DNA of 30,367 bases from a virus. Below the pieces are notes generated by a model. It saw nothing but the letters and a program-made list of their open reading frames with translations. It was not told where the DNA came from and made no database searches. Made by a program: the position numbers and the translations under genes. The stretch spans positions 1 through 30,367 of IMG/VR virus record IMGVR_UViG_3300044991_000896; one strand, 5' to 3'. How positions within the stretch are numbered: the first letter of the stretch is position 1; each line of letters begins with the position of its first letter. Positions 1 through 6,286 of the stretch are shown here, one piece after another.

Positions 1-234
1 CCCCCCCATTTTGAAAAAAAGTGCGGGGGTTTTTTGTGTGGCGGCGGGGGGGGGATGGTAATTCCTCGCTCTACATTCAACTAAAACCATCTTAATTTAA
101 TTACTTGCGCCACATGGCGCAATCCCGCGCATTTGCGCCACATAAACTTAATACCCCCCACCCTTTTCTGAGAAAAAGAGAAAAAACTTAAAAACAACTA
201 AAAGTAAAACTCGCTTTCCGGGCGGGGGGAAATT
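1..234. other. non-coding, homopolymer-rich region with alternative hairpins
   Basis: I see no credible gene here. The composition is unlike the rest of the AT-rich window: a C7 run at 1-7, G5 followed by T6 at 25-35, G9 at 46-54, C6 at about 154-159 and G6 near 225-230. The C-run at 1-7 could pair with G25-29 just before the T-run, which looks like a plus-strand terminator cut by the window edge. The block lies just downstream of the last minus-strand gene, so it may hold that operon's end. It could also be a genome or contig terminus, or homopolymer assembly error. Confidence 0.5.
105..143. repeat. direct repeat TTGCGCCACAT with mutually exclusive hairpins
   Basis: TTGCGCCACAT occurs at 105-115 and 133-143. 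Between them lies GGCGCAA at 116-122, which can pair with the left copy (TGCGCC 106-111 with GGCGCA 116-121, 4-nt loop) or the right copy (TTGCGCC 133-139, 10-nt loop). The two stems exclude each other. No T-run follows on either strand, so this is not a simple terminator. Its function is unknown. Confidence 0.6.
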
Positions 235-819
235 CTATAAAACCTTTAATACATCTTCTTTTTTGCAGCTTAAAGAAGCACTCATAGCTTCTTCATGTGT
301 ATTAAATGAACCAATATAAGTTTTAAATCTACTAACATAAAACTTTTTTACGCCATTCTTTAAAGTATATACTTTTATTCCATGATTAAATACTTCTGTA
401 TTCTCGTTATTTCCTTCATAATCAACTTCTTTTAAGTTTGATATAGAGTTATTTAAAGGATTGTTGTCATCATGATCAACCAAAATACCTAAATGCGGCC
501 AACGATTATGATACATAGCAAAAATGATAATATGCAACAATATAGCTTTTCCTTTGATAGAAACTCTCTTATACCCAAGAAAATTAGAACCTAATTCTTT
601 ATTGGTTTTTCTATTAAATAACTTACCATTTTTAAAATCAGCAATATAGTTATCATGTAAAAACTCTATAGATAATTTATTTTTATAATCTAGATAAGCT
701 TTTATATATCGTTCTTTATTGATAGGAGAATAACTAAGATATTCTAAAAGAGCTTCTTTTTGCTCAAAAGTAATAAAAAACTCTTCAGATTCTTGATTTT
801 GCTGCTGATCTTCGCTCAT
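235..819 (-). CDS. HNH endonuclease with AP2-like C-terminal segment (194 aa)
   Basis: This is probably a free-standing (homing-type) HNH endonuclease. Residues about 93-130 match the HNH_3 pattern: a conserved LLH, then YHNRWP, VDHDDNN (114-120) and an N-x3-NL ending (124-129). Asp115-His116 and Asn128 are likely active-site or metal residues. Residues about 147-181 (GIKVYTLKNG...YIGSF) resemble the AP2-type DNA-binding strands often fused to phage HNH enzymes. It lies 3 nt after the stop of the neighbouring HNH gene and is read in the same direction, so the two are a tandem, probably paralogous pair despite low identity. It is the last gene of the minus-strand block. No intron boundary is visible around it. 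Endonuclease activity is inferred from the motif only. Confidence 0.75.
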   Translation of the reverse strand: MSEDQQQNQESEEFFITFEQKEALLEYLSYSPINKERYIKAYLDYKNKLSIEFLHDNYIADFKNGKLFNRKTNKELGSNFLGYKRVSIKGKAILLHIIIFAMYHNRWPHLGILVDHDDNNPLNNSISNLKEVDYEGNNENTEVFNHGIKVYTLKNGVKKFYVSRFKTYIGSFNTHEEAMSASLSCKKEDVLKVL

Positions 820-822
820 AAA

Positions 823-1494
823 TTAGTTTTCGTTGAAAAATTCGCCGTGAAGTTCTCTGGCGGTAGCGTCACGCCAAGTTTTGGCGGCGAGGATAGTTTC
901 TTCTTTAGAGCCATATTTTTTAAAAGAAAAATATTTTGAATATCTTTTTCTATTTTTTGAAACAATAGCATTAACACCATCTTTTAATATATTAATACCT
1001 TTTATGCCTGATTTAGTTATTCTAAATAATCTTCTATTAGTCGCATTATCTGATTTTGTACCTTCTCTTAAATTACAAGGTCTATTATCCCACGGTTTGT
1101 TATTTATATGGTCAACATCATAGCCTTTTTTGGCCCAACGACCATGATATAAACAAAAAACAATTTTAGCCACAGCAACTCTAAATCTATAATGTTTATA
1201 ATTAAAATCAATAGTCAAACTAAGACTTTCTCCATTAAAATAGCCAACTTTTCTATCTGTTTTAATTCTAAATACATCGCCATTATCATTATGCCTAAAT
1301 AATGTAGCTATTTTTTCAGGAGAAATGCAATCTTCTATTTCATGTTTGAAACGATAAGCTTTCCAAACCTTTATAGACTCAGGAAAATTCTTTATTCCGC
1401 CGATCTTACTTAAAAGATCTAAAAAATCTTTAACAACTGTGGCAGTTATAACAACTTTTTCTTTTGGAGGTGCTTTTGTTTTATTTAAACCCAT
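823..1494 (-). CDS. HNH endonuclease with AP2-like DNA-binding domain (223 aa)
   Basis: Residues about 108-145 form an HNH_3-type core: YHGRW (116-120), DVDHINN (126-132), then N137 and NL (141-142). Asp128-His129 is the expected catalytic pair. Residues about 162-216 (SGIKGINILKDG...FSFKKYGSKEET...ARELHGEF) match an AP2-like domain, a common partner of HNH homing endonucleases that supplies DNA recognition. The protein shares order and core with the next gene downstream (YHxRW, then VDHxxNN), which suggests local duplication and divergence. The start at 1494 gives a normal full-length enzyme. Both nicking and double-strand cutting occur in this family, and which applies here cannot be told. 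Confidence 0.8.
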   Translation of the reverse strand: MGLNKTKAPPKEKVVITATVVKDFLDLLSKIGGIKNFPESIKVWKAYRFKHEIEDCISPEKIATLFRHNDNGDVFRIKTDRKVGYFNGESLSLTIDFNYKHYRFRVAVAKIVFCLYHGRWAKKGYDVDHINNKPWDNRPCNLREGTKSDNATNRRLFRITKSGIKGINILKDGVNAIVSKNRKRYSKYFSFKKYGSKEETILAAKTWRDATARELHGEFFNEN

Positions 1495-1507
1495 ATAAAT
1501 ACCTTAT

Positions 1508-1825
1508 TTAACTCTTTTTATTAAAAGTATCAAGAATAACTCTATAATCAGCTTGTCTATTACCTACCTTAGAGATATTTAGTCCTAATGTATTTAATTC
1601 GGGGCTTAAGGTCCACTGTTGGTCTTTAAAGAATACCCATCTTTTGTTTCTTCTGCTGTAGAAAGACTTTAAGTCTAAACGAATAGCTTCGTTAAGAACG
1701 GAAATTCTTGTTTTAAGAAGTTCAGACAATGATTGGAGCGTCTGAGCTTTTTCGTTTATGTCTGCGTCGATGAATAAAGCCCAGAACTTGGGCCATTTTT
1801 TATTTTTTTTATTATTTGTTTCCAT
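1508..1825 (-). CDS. hypothetical protein, 105 aa
   Basis: I do not recognise this protein. The open frame extends upstream to 1912, but the first 29 codons would overlap the HAD gene. The internal ATG at 1825 starts 10 nt after that gene's stop and gives a polar, plausible N-terminus (METNNKKNKKWP). No strong Shine-Dalgarno sequence precedes it. The predicted protein has a Lys/Asn-rich start, a probable amphipathic helix (residues about 25-50) and a basic, aromatic patch (SFYSRRNKRWVFFKDQQW). It has no membrane segment, cysteines or recognisable motif. Tight spacing with its neighbours points to co-transcription. Confidence 0.6.
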   Translation of the reverse strand: METNNKKNKKWPKFWALFIDADINEKAQTLQSLSELLKTRISVLNEAIRLDLKSFYSRRNKRWVFFKDQQWTLSPELNTLGLNISKVGNRQADYRVILDTFNKKS

Positions 1826-1835
1826 AGAGAATAGT

Positions 1836-2324
1836 TTATTGCACTTCTTCTTGTAAAAGTAACAGAAGATCATCTGAATCAAGCTGATCCGCAGAATAAT
1901 GATCCATTTCAAAAACTTTAACGTAATTTAACGGCCCCAAATGTGTCAAAAATGCACACTTTTCATCATTATAGCTTGATGGAAGGTTATCGAACAGCCA
2001 TATTACGCCCGGTTCAATTTTAAGGGGTTTAATTGGCTTTCGGCGCACATCCTCACGCGAGTATATATCTTCTGCCTTAAATCCAAGAGAAAAGGCTTTG
2101 TTCATGGCAAGCGCATAGTCTTTAGTTGCTACTGTTAGCATAAAAACTTTGGCCTTTTTGCGTGCAGCTTCTAAAAAGGCTAGTGAACAACCTCTTAATC
2201 TACTGTTGTAACTCTCATGTTTAGATAAAGATATCTTCTTATAATTAAGTATATCTGTACCTGTATGTAAGCCAACAGTATGAATTAATGTTTCATCTAA
2301 ATCAACGAATATGTATTTGTTCAT
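1836..2324 (-). CDS. HAD-superfamily phosphatase (NLI/FCP-like), 162 aa
   Basis: The N-terminus carries the HAD motif I, DLDET (residues 8-12). Asp8 is the expected nucleophile and Asp10 the general acid/base. A hydrophobic strand ending FMLTVAT (61-67) fits motif II, the basic stretch RRKPIKP (95-100) could supply the motif III lysine, and WLFDNLPSS (109-117) fits motif IV with Asp112. The size and the DLDETL form resemble NLI/FCP-type phosphatases and small phage HAD enzymes. The substrate cannot be deduced; a phosphoprotein, nucleotide or nucleic-acid 3' phosphate are all possible. A good ribosome-binding sequence (AGAGGA) lies about 6 nt upstream of the ATG, supporting this start. It is read with the accessory minus-strand genes. 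Confidence 0.75.
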   Translation of the reverse strand: MNKYIFVDLDETLIHTVGLHTGTDILNYKKISLSKHESYNSRLRGCSLAFLEAARKKAKVFMLTVATKDYALAMNKAFSLGFKAEDIYSREDVRRKPIKPLKIEPGVIWLFDNLPSSYNDEKCAFLTHLGPLNYVKVFEMDHYSADQLDSDDLLLLLQEEVQ

Positions 2325-2356
2325 GTTATCCTCTAATTAGAAATGCTAAAAATAGC

Positions 2357-2944
2357 TCAATCAGAGCAGCCAATTTGAAACCCAAGTATAAGCTGATCCC
2401 CAGTAAAATCCTGTTTTTGAATGTTTTCATTAAATTTTGGTAATTTGCATAAGTATTGTTCTAGAGTGTATCTTCCAAAGTGAAATTCGGCATGACAGTT
2501 TCTACATAACGGCACGCACTTCAGTAATTCGTCTATCCATTTTTGACTTTTTAATGGATAGCGTATTATAGTATCACCGATTGTAAATAATTTTTTAGAT
2601 GGATCAATATGATGAAAATCAATTCCTTCTGGATGTGAATAACCGCATCTAATACACATTCCACCTAGAAAATTCACCATATCAATCTTCGCTTGTCTTG
2701 AAAATCCTTTATCTTTTGGATTTTGTAATTTAGAACACTCTTTGCACTCATGATATCGACCATCTTTAGATGATGTTCGACGATGAAATTCAGAAAAATT
2801 TTTTATTTGTTTACAACTATAGCAGATCTTGTGATCTAAGATATTAGAACACAAAAGCTTGTTTTTACGGCCTTCATTAGAAATTTTATAAACTAACACT
2901 TCTTCTATCACTAAATCATCAATTATTGTATTAGTCTGTATCAT
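2357..2944 (-). CDS. HNH endonuclease with N-terminal zinc ribbon, 195 aa
   Basis: Two zinc-binding units are visible. The first is C41-x2-C44 with C67-x2-C70, in the context K..F.EFHRR..SKDGRYHEC seen in many phage HNH proteins. The second is the HNH core: C97-x2-C100, DFHHIDP (109-115), then C147-x2-C150-H151 and H155. His111/His112 are the likely catalytic residues. This is a different HNH class from the two AP2-tailed enzymes nearby, so it is an independent acquisition. A GAGGA ribosome site sits just upstream of the ATG. The first 14 nt overlap the end of the upstream membrane-protein gene. It may be a selfish homing enzyme or act in DNA processing; a role in packaging is not indicated by position. 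Confidence 0.8.
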   Translation of the reverse strand: MIQTNTIIDDLVIEEVLVYKISNEGRKNKLLCSNILDHKICYSCKQIKNFSEFHRRTSSKDGRYHECKECSKLQNPKDKGFSRQAKIDMVNFLGGMCIRCGYSHPEGIDFHHIDPSKKLFTIGDTIIRYPLKSQKWIDELLKCVPLCRNCHAEFHFGRYTLEQYLCKLPKFNENIQKQDFTGDQLILGFQIGCSD

Positions 2945-3137
2945 TTAAATCCTCTTCGTAAGGAAGATAGTATCCATTTTTAACATAAAAAACGAGTTCT
3001 TTGAAGCCTTTAACAAAATCATGCCCGGCTTCTTTGGGATTAAAGCTCAGTTGAACTAGAAAGGTTAAACCCCCAAGCACAATGAACGCTGGTATAGCTA
3101 GTAATGCCCAGATTATTCTTAAAATTATGCTTTTCAT
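2931..3137 (-). CDS. small single-pass membrane protein, 68 aa
   Basis: I chose the ATG at 3137 (MKSIILRII) because the longer frame to 3194 would run back into the upstream gene, whose stop lies 1 nt before this start. Residues about 6-31 form one strongly hydrophobic helix (IIWALLAIPAFIVLGGLTFLV). A polar, acidic C-terminus follows (EEDLNDTD). A positive N-terminus with a hydrophobic helix suggests either a membrane anchor or an uncleaved signal. It has no lysis-type motif and its function is unknown. It is coupled to its neighbours on both sides. Confidence 0.6.
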   Translation of the reverse strand: MKSIILRIIWALLAIPAFIVLGGLTFLVQLSFNPKEAGHDFVKGFKELVFYVKNGYYLPYEEDLNDTD

Positions 3138-3138
3138 T

Positions 3139-3738
3139 TTAGGTCCAAAACTTTTCACGGTTTTTGACAACAAAATCGCATAATACTGTATCACATTCTG
3201 TTAAATACTTATCTGCTTCAAGATACTTTTGAAACTCGTCATTGTCCATGTTCATTAAAGTATTATCAACTTCATCAATCAGCTTGGCGCGCCCAGTCTT
3301 AGCGTAATCATAAGCCTCTTTAAGCTCAAGCTCAAATTCGCTCTTAGCGTCCATTAGGCTGCAACACGTTTCAAAGTATTTTTCTTTTTCGACAAGCTCA
3401 ACGACACAGTTAAGGTGGAAAAGGACGATCATTTCGACCATATCCATGTCGCCGTGTTTAGAAAACACAGCATCACGGAAATCTTTACGAGGATGGCGCA
3501 AGTAATTCTTGATTGTACGTTTAGTAGTGCGGTAATTAAACGAAATGCTATGCCTCCAGCTACTGCAAGTCTCTCTTAAGAAACGTTGAACAGGATATTC
3601 GACAGATAAGTAAGCATCGTAAACATCCCATTCTCCTCTAGGCAAAGCAAATGGCATAACGTACCATCCAGTAGGCCAAAACCATACTTTCTTTTCTGTT
3701 TTTTCTTTGCCTTGTGAAATGTATTCTTGTACAGTCAT
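3139..3738 (-). CDS. hypothetical protein, 199 aa
   Basis: I do not recognise a family. The frame is open to 3948, but that extension would lie inside the phosphoesterase gene. The ATG at 3738 (MTVQEYISQG) begins 4 nt after the phosphoesterase stop and is the best start. The N-terminal third is aromatic and Pro-rich (VWFWPTGWYVMPFALPRGEWD), with a charged helical remainder and an acidic C-terminal helix (NMDNDEFQKYLEADKY). Five cysteines are scattered and form no obvious metal site. The predicted fold is mostly alpha-helical and cytoplasmic. The aromatic N-terminal motif is distinctive enough to use as a search seed. Confidence 0.6.
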   Translation of the reverse strand: MTVQEYISQGKEKTEKKVWFWPTGWYVMPFALPRGEWDVYDAYLSVEYPVQRFLRETCSSWRHSISFNYRTTKRTIKNYLRHPRKDFRDAVFSKHGDMDMVEMIVLFHLNCVVELVEKEKYFETCCSLMDAKSEFELELKEAYDYAKTGRAKLIDEVDNTLMNMDNDEFQKYLEADKYLTECDTVLCDFVVKNREKFWT

Positions 3739-3742
3739 AATT

Positions 3743-4378
3743 TTAGAGTTGAATAATTCTTGGAGCGTTGGTAGGTTTGTAGTCTTCACCACAGATAGCC
3801 GCATTAACAAACATTGTGTTGTTTTTAACCTCAACGCCGTAGCCATTGTGAATATGGCCAAAGACATGAAGCTTAAGTTTAAGTTGTTCAGTGATTGTGG
3901 TGAATAAATTGGCGCATCCAACGTGAGTACCTTGAATAGTTTTGTCAAGGATGGTCATAGCTGGGCCGTGAGAGATCAAAATATCAGTATCTTTGGGAAT
4001 CAAGTCCCAATGTTGCTGGATAGCTGATCCGCGCTTGCGATTAAACGCCCAATCAAAGAATTCTGGTTGAACAGGAGAACCCCAAAAGTTCAAACCTTCG
4101 ATTGTGACGCCTTCGTCTTGCAAGTAATGTATGCCCGGTGGTATGATTGCGTTAATTCCAGAACGGCTCGCCTTCTCCATCCAAATATCATGGTTGCCAG
4201 CGATAGCAAGCTTGTATTTGTGCGGCAAAGCGCCAAACCAATTAAAAAATTCGACGCATTCAAAGTAATCTCCACGGTTACAGAAGTCTCCAGAGTGGAT
4301 AATCATATCTCCATCTGGAATTTTGTTATTAATGTGTCCGTGAAGACCGTGCGTGTCAGATATGCAGATAATTTTCAT
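3743..4378 (-). CDS. calcineurin-like metallophosphoesterase, 211 aa
   Basis: The binuclear-metal phosphoesterase motifs appear in order: DTHG (8-11), GD with His28 nearby (HSGD 28-31), GNHD (61-64), SHGP (136-139) and GHIH (174-177). This is a complete active site, and the length is normal for the compact family that includes MPPED/239FB-like enzymes. The expected activity is hydrolysis of phosphodiester or phosphomonoester bonds with Mn or similar metals; the substrate (cyclic nucleotide, nucleic acid end or phosphoprotein) is unknown. Its ATG overlaps the upstream gene's TGA as ATGA, so translation is probably coupled. A HAD-type phosphatase lies in the same block. Confidence 0.85.
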   Translation of the reverse strand: MKIICISDTHGLHGHINNKIPDGDMIIHSGDFCNRGDYFECVEFFNWFGALPHKYKLAIAGNHDIWMEKASRSGINAIIPPGIHYLQDEGVTIEGLNFWGSPVQPEFFDWAFNRKRGSAIQQHWDLIPKDTDILISHGPAMTILDKTIQGTHVGCANLFTTITEQLKLKLHVFGHIHNGYGVEVKNNTMFVNAAICGEDYKPTNAPRIIQL

Positions 4379-4584
4379 TCAAATTCGATCATCCATCTTG
4401 AATCGTTTTGTAAAAAGTCCCAAAGAATATTATATTCTGGCGAATCCTTGTCTTTTATGTCAAGGATAAGCGCAGTCATTTCAATTTCCTCTTCTATCTT
4501 CTCATGAAGGTGCTTAATGTCTTTTTGCAAACGCAAAACGTGACCTTCAAGACTTTTTGGGATTTTTAGTTTTTGGTTTTCCAC
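4375..4584 (-). CDS. small hypothetical protein, 69 aa (GTG start)
   Basis: This small acidic protein begins with a GTG codon at 4584 and overlaps the end of the preceding gene by 38 nt. Its stop overlaps the phosphoesterase start (ATGA). Residues about 13-40 are likely a helix or short coiled coil (HVLRLQKDIKHLHEKIEEEIEM), followed by an acidic C-terminus ending in WMIEFE. No ribosome site is obvious before the GTG, and the next in-frame ATG lies about 35 codons in, so the start is uncertain. Function is unknown. Confidence 0.5.
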   Translation of the reverse strand: MENQKLKIPKSLEGHVLRLQKDIKHLHEKIEEEIEMTALILDIKDKDSPEYNILWDFLQNDSRWMIEFE

Positions 4585-4873
4585 TTTTTTTGGTAGGTTT
4601 TTCTCTATACTCCGCCGTATCTATGCCATAGTAATTGCCGACAAGACAAAATGCCGCTAAAAGAAGCTCGTAATATTCTTTGTCTTCTTTTTCCCAATCT
4701 ACAAGATTTTTCTGAGATTTATATCTCTCTAGAGTTTGTTTGGTGCATCCTAAATGGAATTTAATACTCGCCACAGCTATTAGGTCAAGCATATCGTCAT
4801 TAATAACTTCACGCAAAACAGATTCTACTGTTGGGTACTTTAAATAGTCTTGATTTAACTTTAAATTTTTCAT
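4547..4873 (-). CDS. hypothetical protein, 108 aa
   Basis: I chose the ATG at 4873 (MKNLKLNQDY) because AAGGA lies directly upstream with good spacing. The longer frame to 4912 lacks such a site and would overlap the preceding small gene. The protein is helical and acidic for about 85 residues (for example VLREVINDDMLDLIAVASIKF), then ends in a Lys/Pro-rich tail (EKPTKKSGKPKTKNPKKS) typical of flexible nucleic-acid-binding or charged tails. The segment LGCTKQTLERYKSQ could be a weak helix-turn-helix. Function is unknown. Confidence 0.6.
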   Translation of the reverse strand: MKNLKLNQDYLKYPTVESVLREVINDDMLDLIAVASIKFHLGCTKQTLERYKSQKNLVDWEKEDKEYYELLLAAFCLVGNYYGIDTAEYREKPTKKSGKPKTKNPKKS

Positions 4874-4874
4874 A

Positions 4875-5054
4875 TTATTCCTTAGAGTGATCAGTATTAA
4901 ACCAAATGTCAAGAGTTGCCGTTAAAAAATCGTGAAATTCATCATCTTCTTCGACAGAATTAAAATGAATGTCGCGTTTTGCGAGTTCTTGATAAGCCGC
5001 ATTGGTCATGGCAGCAATATCTTCTTTGTAGATTTCTTTATTGGTTGTGATCAT
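4875..5054 (-). CDS. short hypothetical protein, 59 aa
   Basis: This small gene is easy to miss. It reads from ATG at 5054 to TAA at 4875, starting MITTNKEIYKEDIAAM and ending FNTDHSKE. Its ATG overlaps the TGA of the preceding gene as ATGA, the same coupling seen elsewhere in the block. Its last codons carry the AAGGA ribosome site of the next gene. It fills an otherwise empty 180-nt gap in the operon. The product is acidic (a VEEDDEFHDF segment), without cysteines or membrane segments. Position and coupling support it as a real gene; the function is unknown. Confidence 0.65.
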   Translation of the reverse strand: MITTNKEIYKEDIAAMTNAAYQELAKRDIHFNSVEEDDEFHDFLTATLDIWFNTDHSKE

Positions 5055-5611
5055 GCGATTTTGTGGAAAAAGTTAGCGATTGCTGTGAAAAACTTATATT
5101 TATAGTGAGAGAGCTTGCGATAAGGAAGAGTATAAAAAATATACTTATTGTACCAAAGGTTATGATCTCTGATAAGTTCTTCTTTCCACTTTTTATCTCT
5201 TTCTACTCTTTCTTTATTTGACTCTTTAGTGAATTTTACCAAAACGATGTTTTCGCAAACTCCATTTGTGAAAGTAGCTTCATATTCTTCCCAGCAATCC
5301 CAAACATCGAGAACATCTTGGTGAGAAGTATAGAAATTAACTTTACCATGATGAATAACTTGTTCAAGGTATTCGCCGCTTCTTTCCATATGGCCGAAAT
5401 TCCAACCATCAGATGATTTTTCAGGCTTAACATATTCATTTACTTTGTATTTTTTGACAAAAAGTTTTTTGTCTTGTAAAATATAAGTTTCTAAGCAGTT
5501 AATTAAGTCTTTGGTTTGAAATTCTCCGTCATTTGAGTTTAGGCCAAGGCAAATCATTTCCTCTGAGTAAGGAAGAGTGTCGCTAACGATAAGTGTGTCG
5601 AACATTCCCAT
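5051..5611 (-). CDS. conserved-type phage hypothetical protein (MGMFDT start), 186 aa
   Basis: The N-terminus MGMFDTLIVSDTLP, followed by GEFQTKDLINCLETY (residues about 29-43), matches a widespread but uncharacterised phage protein type that I recognise by its start and the EFQTK motif. The family has no established function that I know of. The central part is rich in His, Trp and Glu (WNFGHMERSGEYLE, VWDCWEEYEATF), and the C-terminal 45 residues are basic and aromatic. The start lies 4 nt after the AbrB-like gene's stop, consistent with one transcript from the divergent region at 5865-5916. Probably cytoplasmic. Confidence 0.65.
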   Translation of the reverse strand: MGMFDTLIVSDTLPYSEEMICLGLNSNDGEFQTKDLINCLETYILQDKKLFVKKYKVNEYVKPEKSSDGWNFGHMERSGEYLEQVIHHGKVNFYTSHQDVLDVWDCWEEYEATFTNGVCENIVLVKFTKESNKERVERDKKWKEELIRDHNLWYNKYIFYTLPYRKLSHYKYKFFTAIANFFHKIA

Positions 5612-5615
5612 AAAA

Positions 5616-5864
5616 TTATTTATTTGGTTTTAAAATTTTGGAAACGAGATATCCGTCTCCTGATGGAATCAAATCAACACTATCTCCTTCATTAAGTCCA
5701 GCCTTTTTGAGCATTTTTTTTGGAATTTTAATAAAGTAACCGTCTTCGTCTTGAAGAACAGGTACTTGCACCTTATTTTTCTTTTTAAAGATATCGTCAA
5801 TTCTGTTTGCGAACTCATCAGAAGAAATAGAAGATGGGCGACGTTTTGATCCTTTTCCGTTCAT
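5616..5864 (-). CDS. AbrB/MazE-like (SpoVT-AbrB) small protein, 82 aa
   Basis: Residues about 42-77 (DGYFIKIPKKMLKKAGLNEG, then DSVDLIPSGDGYLVSK) fit the swapped-hairpin AbrB/MazE DNA-binding fold: a strand, xIPKxxLxxAGLxxGDxV, then strands. The first 27 residues (MNGKGSKRRP...EFANRIDDIF) match a separate short motif found at the start of many small phage proteins. The protein therefore looks like a fusion of that leader with an AbrB-like domain. It is the first gene of the minus-strand block, next to the divergent promoter region, a natural place for a transcription regulator. No toxin gene is apparent beside it, so a toxin-antitoxin role is not supported. Confidence 0.65.
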   Translation of the reverse strand: MNGKGSKRRPSSISSDEFANRIDDIFKKKNKVQVPVLQDEDGYFIKIPKKMLKKAGLNEGDSVDLIPSGDGYLVSKILKPNK

Positions 5865-5916
5865 AGCTTATAGTAGTTCAAGAGGTGGTTTTTCCAGTTA
5901 AAGTGTAAAAAATAGT
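5865..5916. promoter_or_regulatory. divergent intergenic region between minus and plus gene blocks
   Basis: These 52 nt separate genes read in opposite directions, so promoters for both are expected here or nearby. On the plus side GTGTAAA (5903-5909) lies 7 nt before the ATG at 5917. On the minus side ACTATAAG lies very close to the ATG at 5864, too close for a conventional -10, so the minus promoter is not resolved. The AbrB-like product of the first minus gene could act here. Confidence 0.45.
5903..5909 (+). promoter_or_regulatory. GTGTAAA motif, copy 1
   Basis: GTGTAAA followed by an A-rich stretch, 7 nt upstream of the ATG at 5917. It is one of six copies in front of plus-strand genes. 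If it is a -10-like promoter element, the transcript would be nearly leaderless. Confidence 0.35.
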
Positions 5917-6282
5917 ATGGAAGATCAGATGAATTCTTTTATTTCTCAAAATTCGGTACTTTTAGTAGCGGGCGTTGCTTCGTTGCTGTTTAAAGAATTT
6001 ATTATCAACATTGTCAAGAGTATTATCTTTAAAATGACTTCTGGATTAAAAGAAGATGACGTTTTAATGTTTTGGGATGGCACAAAAAGCCCAGCAAGAA
6101 TCGTGAGAATCGGTTTAATGTCAACAACCTTATTTATCTACGATGTTAACGAAGAAGGAATCATCACTGGTGGCAGTCGTTTGGTTATGCAGAACGTAAA
6201 ACTAGAGAATGTCAAGTTCTTGAAACGACTCGCAATGATTGACGACGCTGATCTTAAACAGTTCAAAAAAAGTGTAAAATAA
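5917..6282 (+). CDS. membrane protein with MscS-like beta domain, 121 aa
   Basis: Residues about 12-40 form one or two hydrophobic helices (VLLVAGVASLLF, then FIINIVKSIIF). Residues about 45-100 are beta-rich: DDVLMFWDGTKSPARIVRIG, LMSTTLFIYD, then SRLVMQNVKLENV. This resembles the small beta domain that follows the pore helix in MscS-type channels (a G-x-V-xx-I-G-xx-ST pattern, then an N/P-x-L turn). It is much shorter than a full MscS subunit, so it may be a partial homologue rather than a channel. It is the first plus-strand gene, preceded by GTGTAAA and no clear ribosome site. Function in infection is unknown. Confidence 0.5.
   Translation: MEDQMNSFISQNSVLLVAGVASLLFKEFIINIVKSIIFKMTSGLKEDDVLMFWDGTKSPARIVRIGLMSTTLFIYDVNEEGIITGGSRLVMQNVKLENVKFLKRLAMIDDADLKQFKKSVK
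6272..6278 (+). promoter_or_regulatory. GTGTAAA motif, copy 2
   Basis: It lies in the last codons (Ser-Val-Lys) of the preceding gene, 8 nt before the ATG at 6287. Coding constraint could explain this copy, so it is weaker support than the intergenic ones. Confidence 0.25.
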
Positions 6283-6286
6283 TCAG

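Noticed and set aside
1-35. Definite intrinsic terminator C-run/G5-T6 at the window start
   Set aside because: The 5' part is cut by the window edge and the homopolymers may be unreliable, so it is only mentioned within the non-coding block.
881-1123. Plus-strand open frame inside the second HNH gene
   Set aside because: It lies fully opposite a well-supported HNH/AP2 protein and has no promoter or ribosome site.
4067-4507. Plus-strand open frame opposite the phosphoesterase gene
   Set aside because: The minus strand encodes a complete phosphoesterase motif set there.
5616-5864. AbrB/MazE-like protein as the antitoxin of a toxin-antitoxin pair
   Set aside because: No toxin-like gene lies beside it. 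The adjacent gene is a phage-type MGMFDT protein of 186 aa, not a MazF-like toxin.
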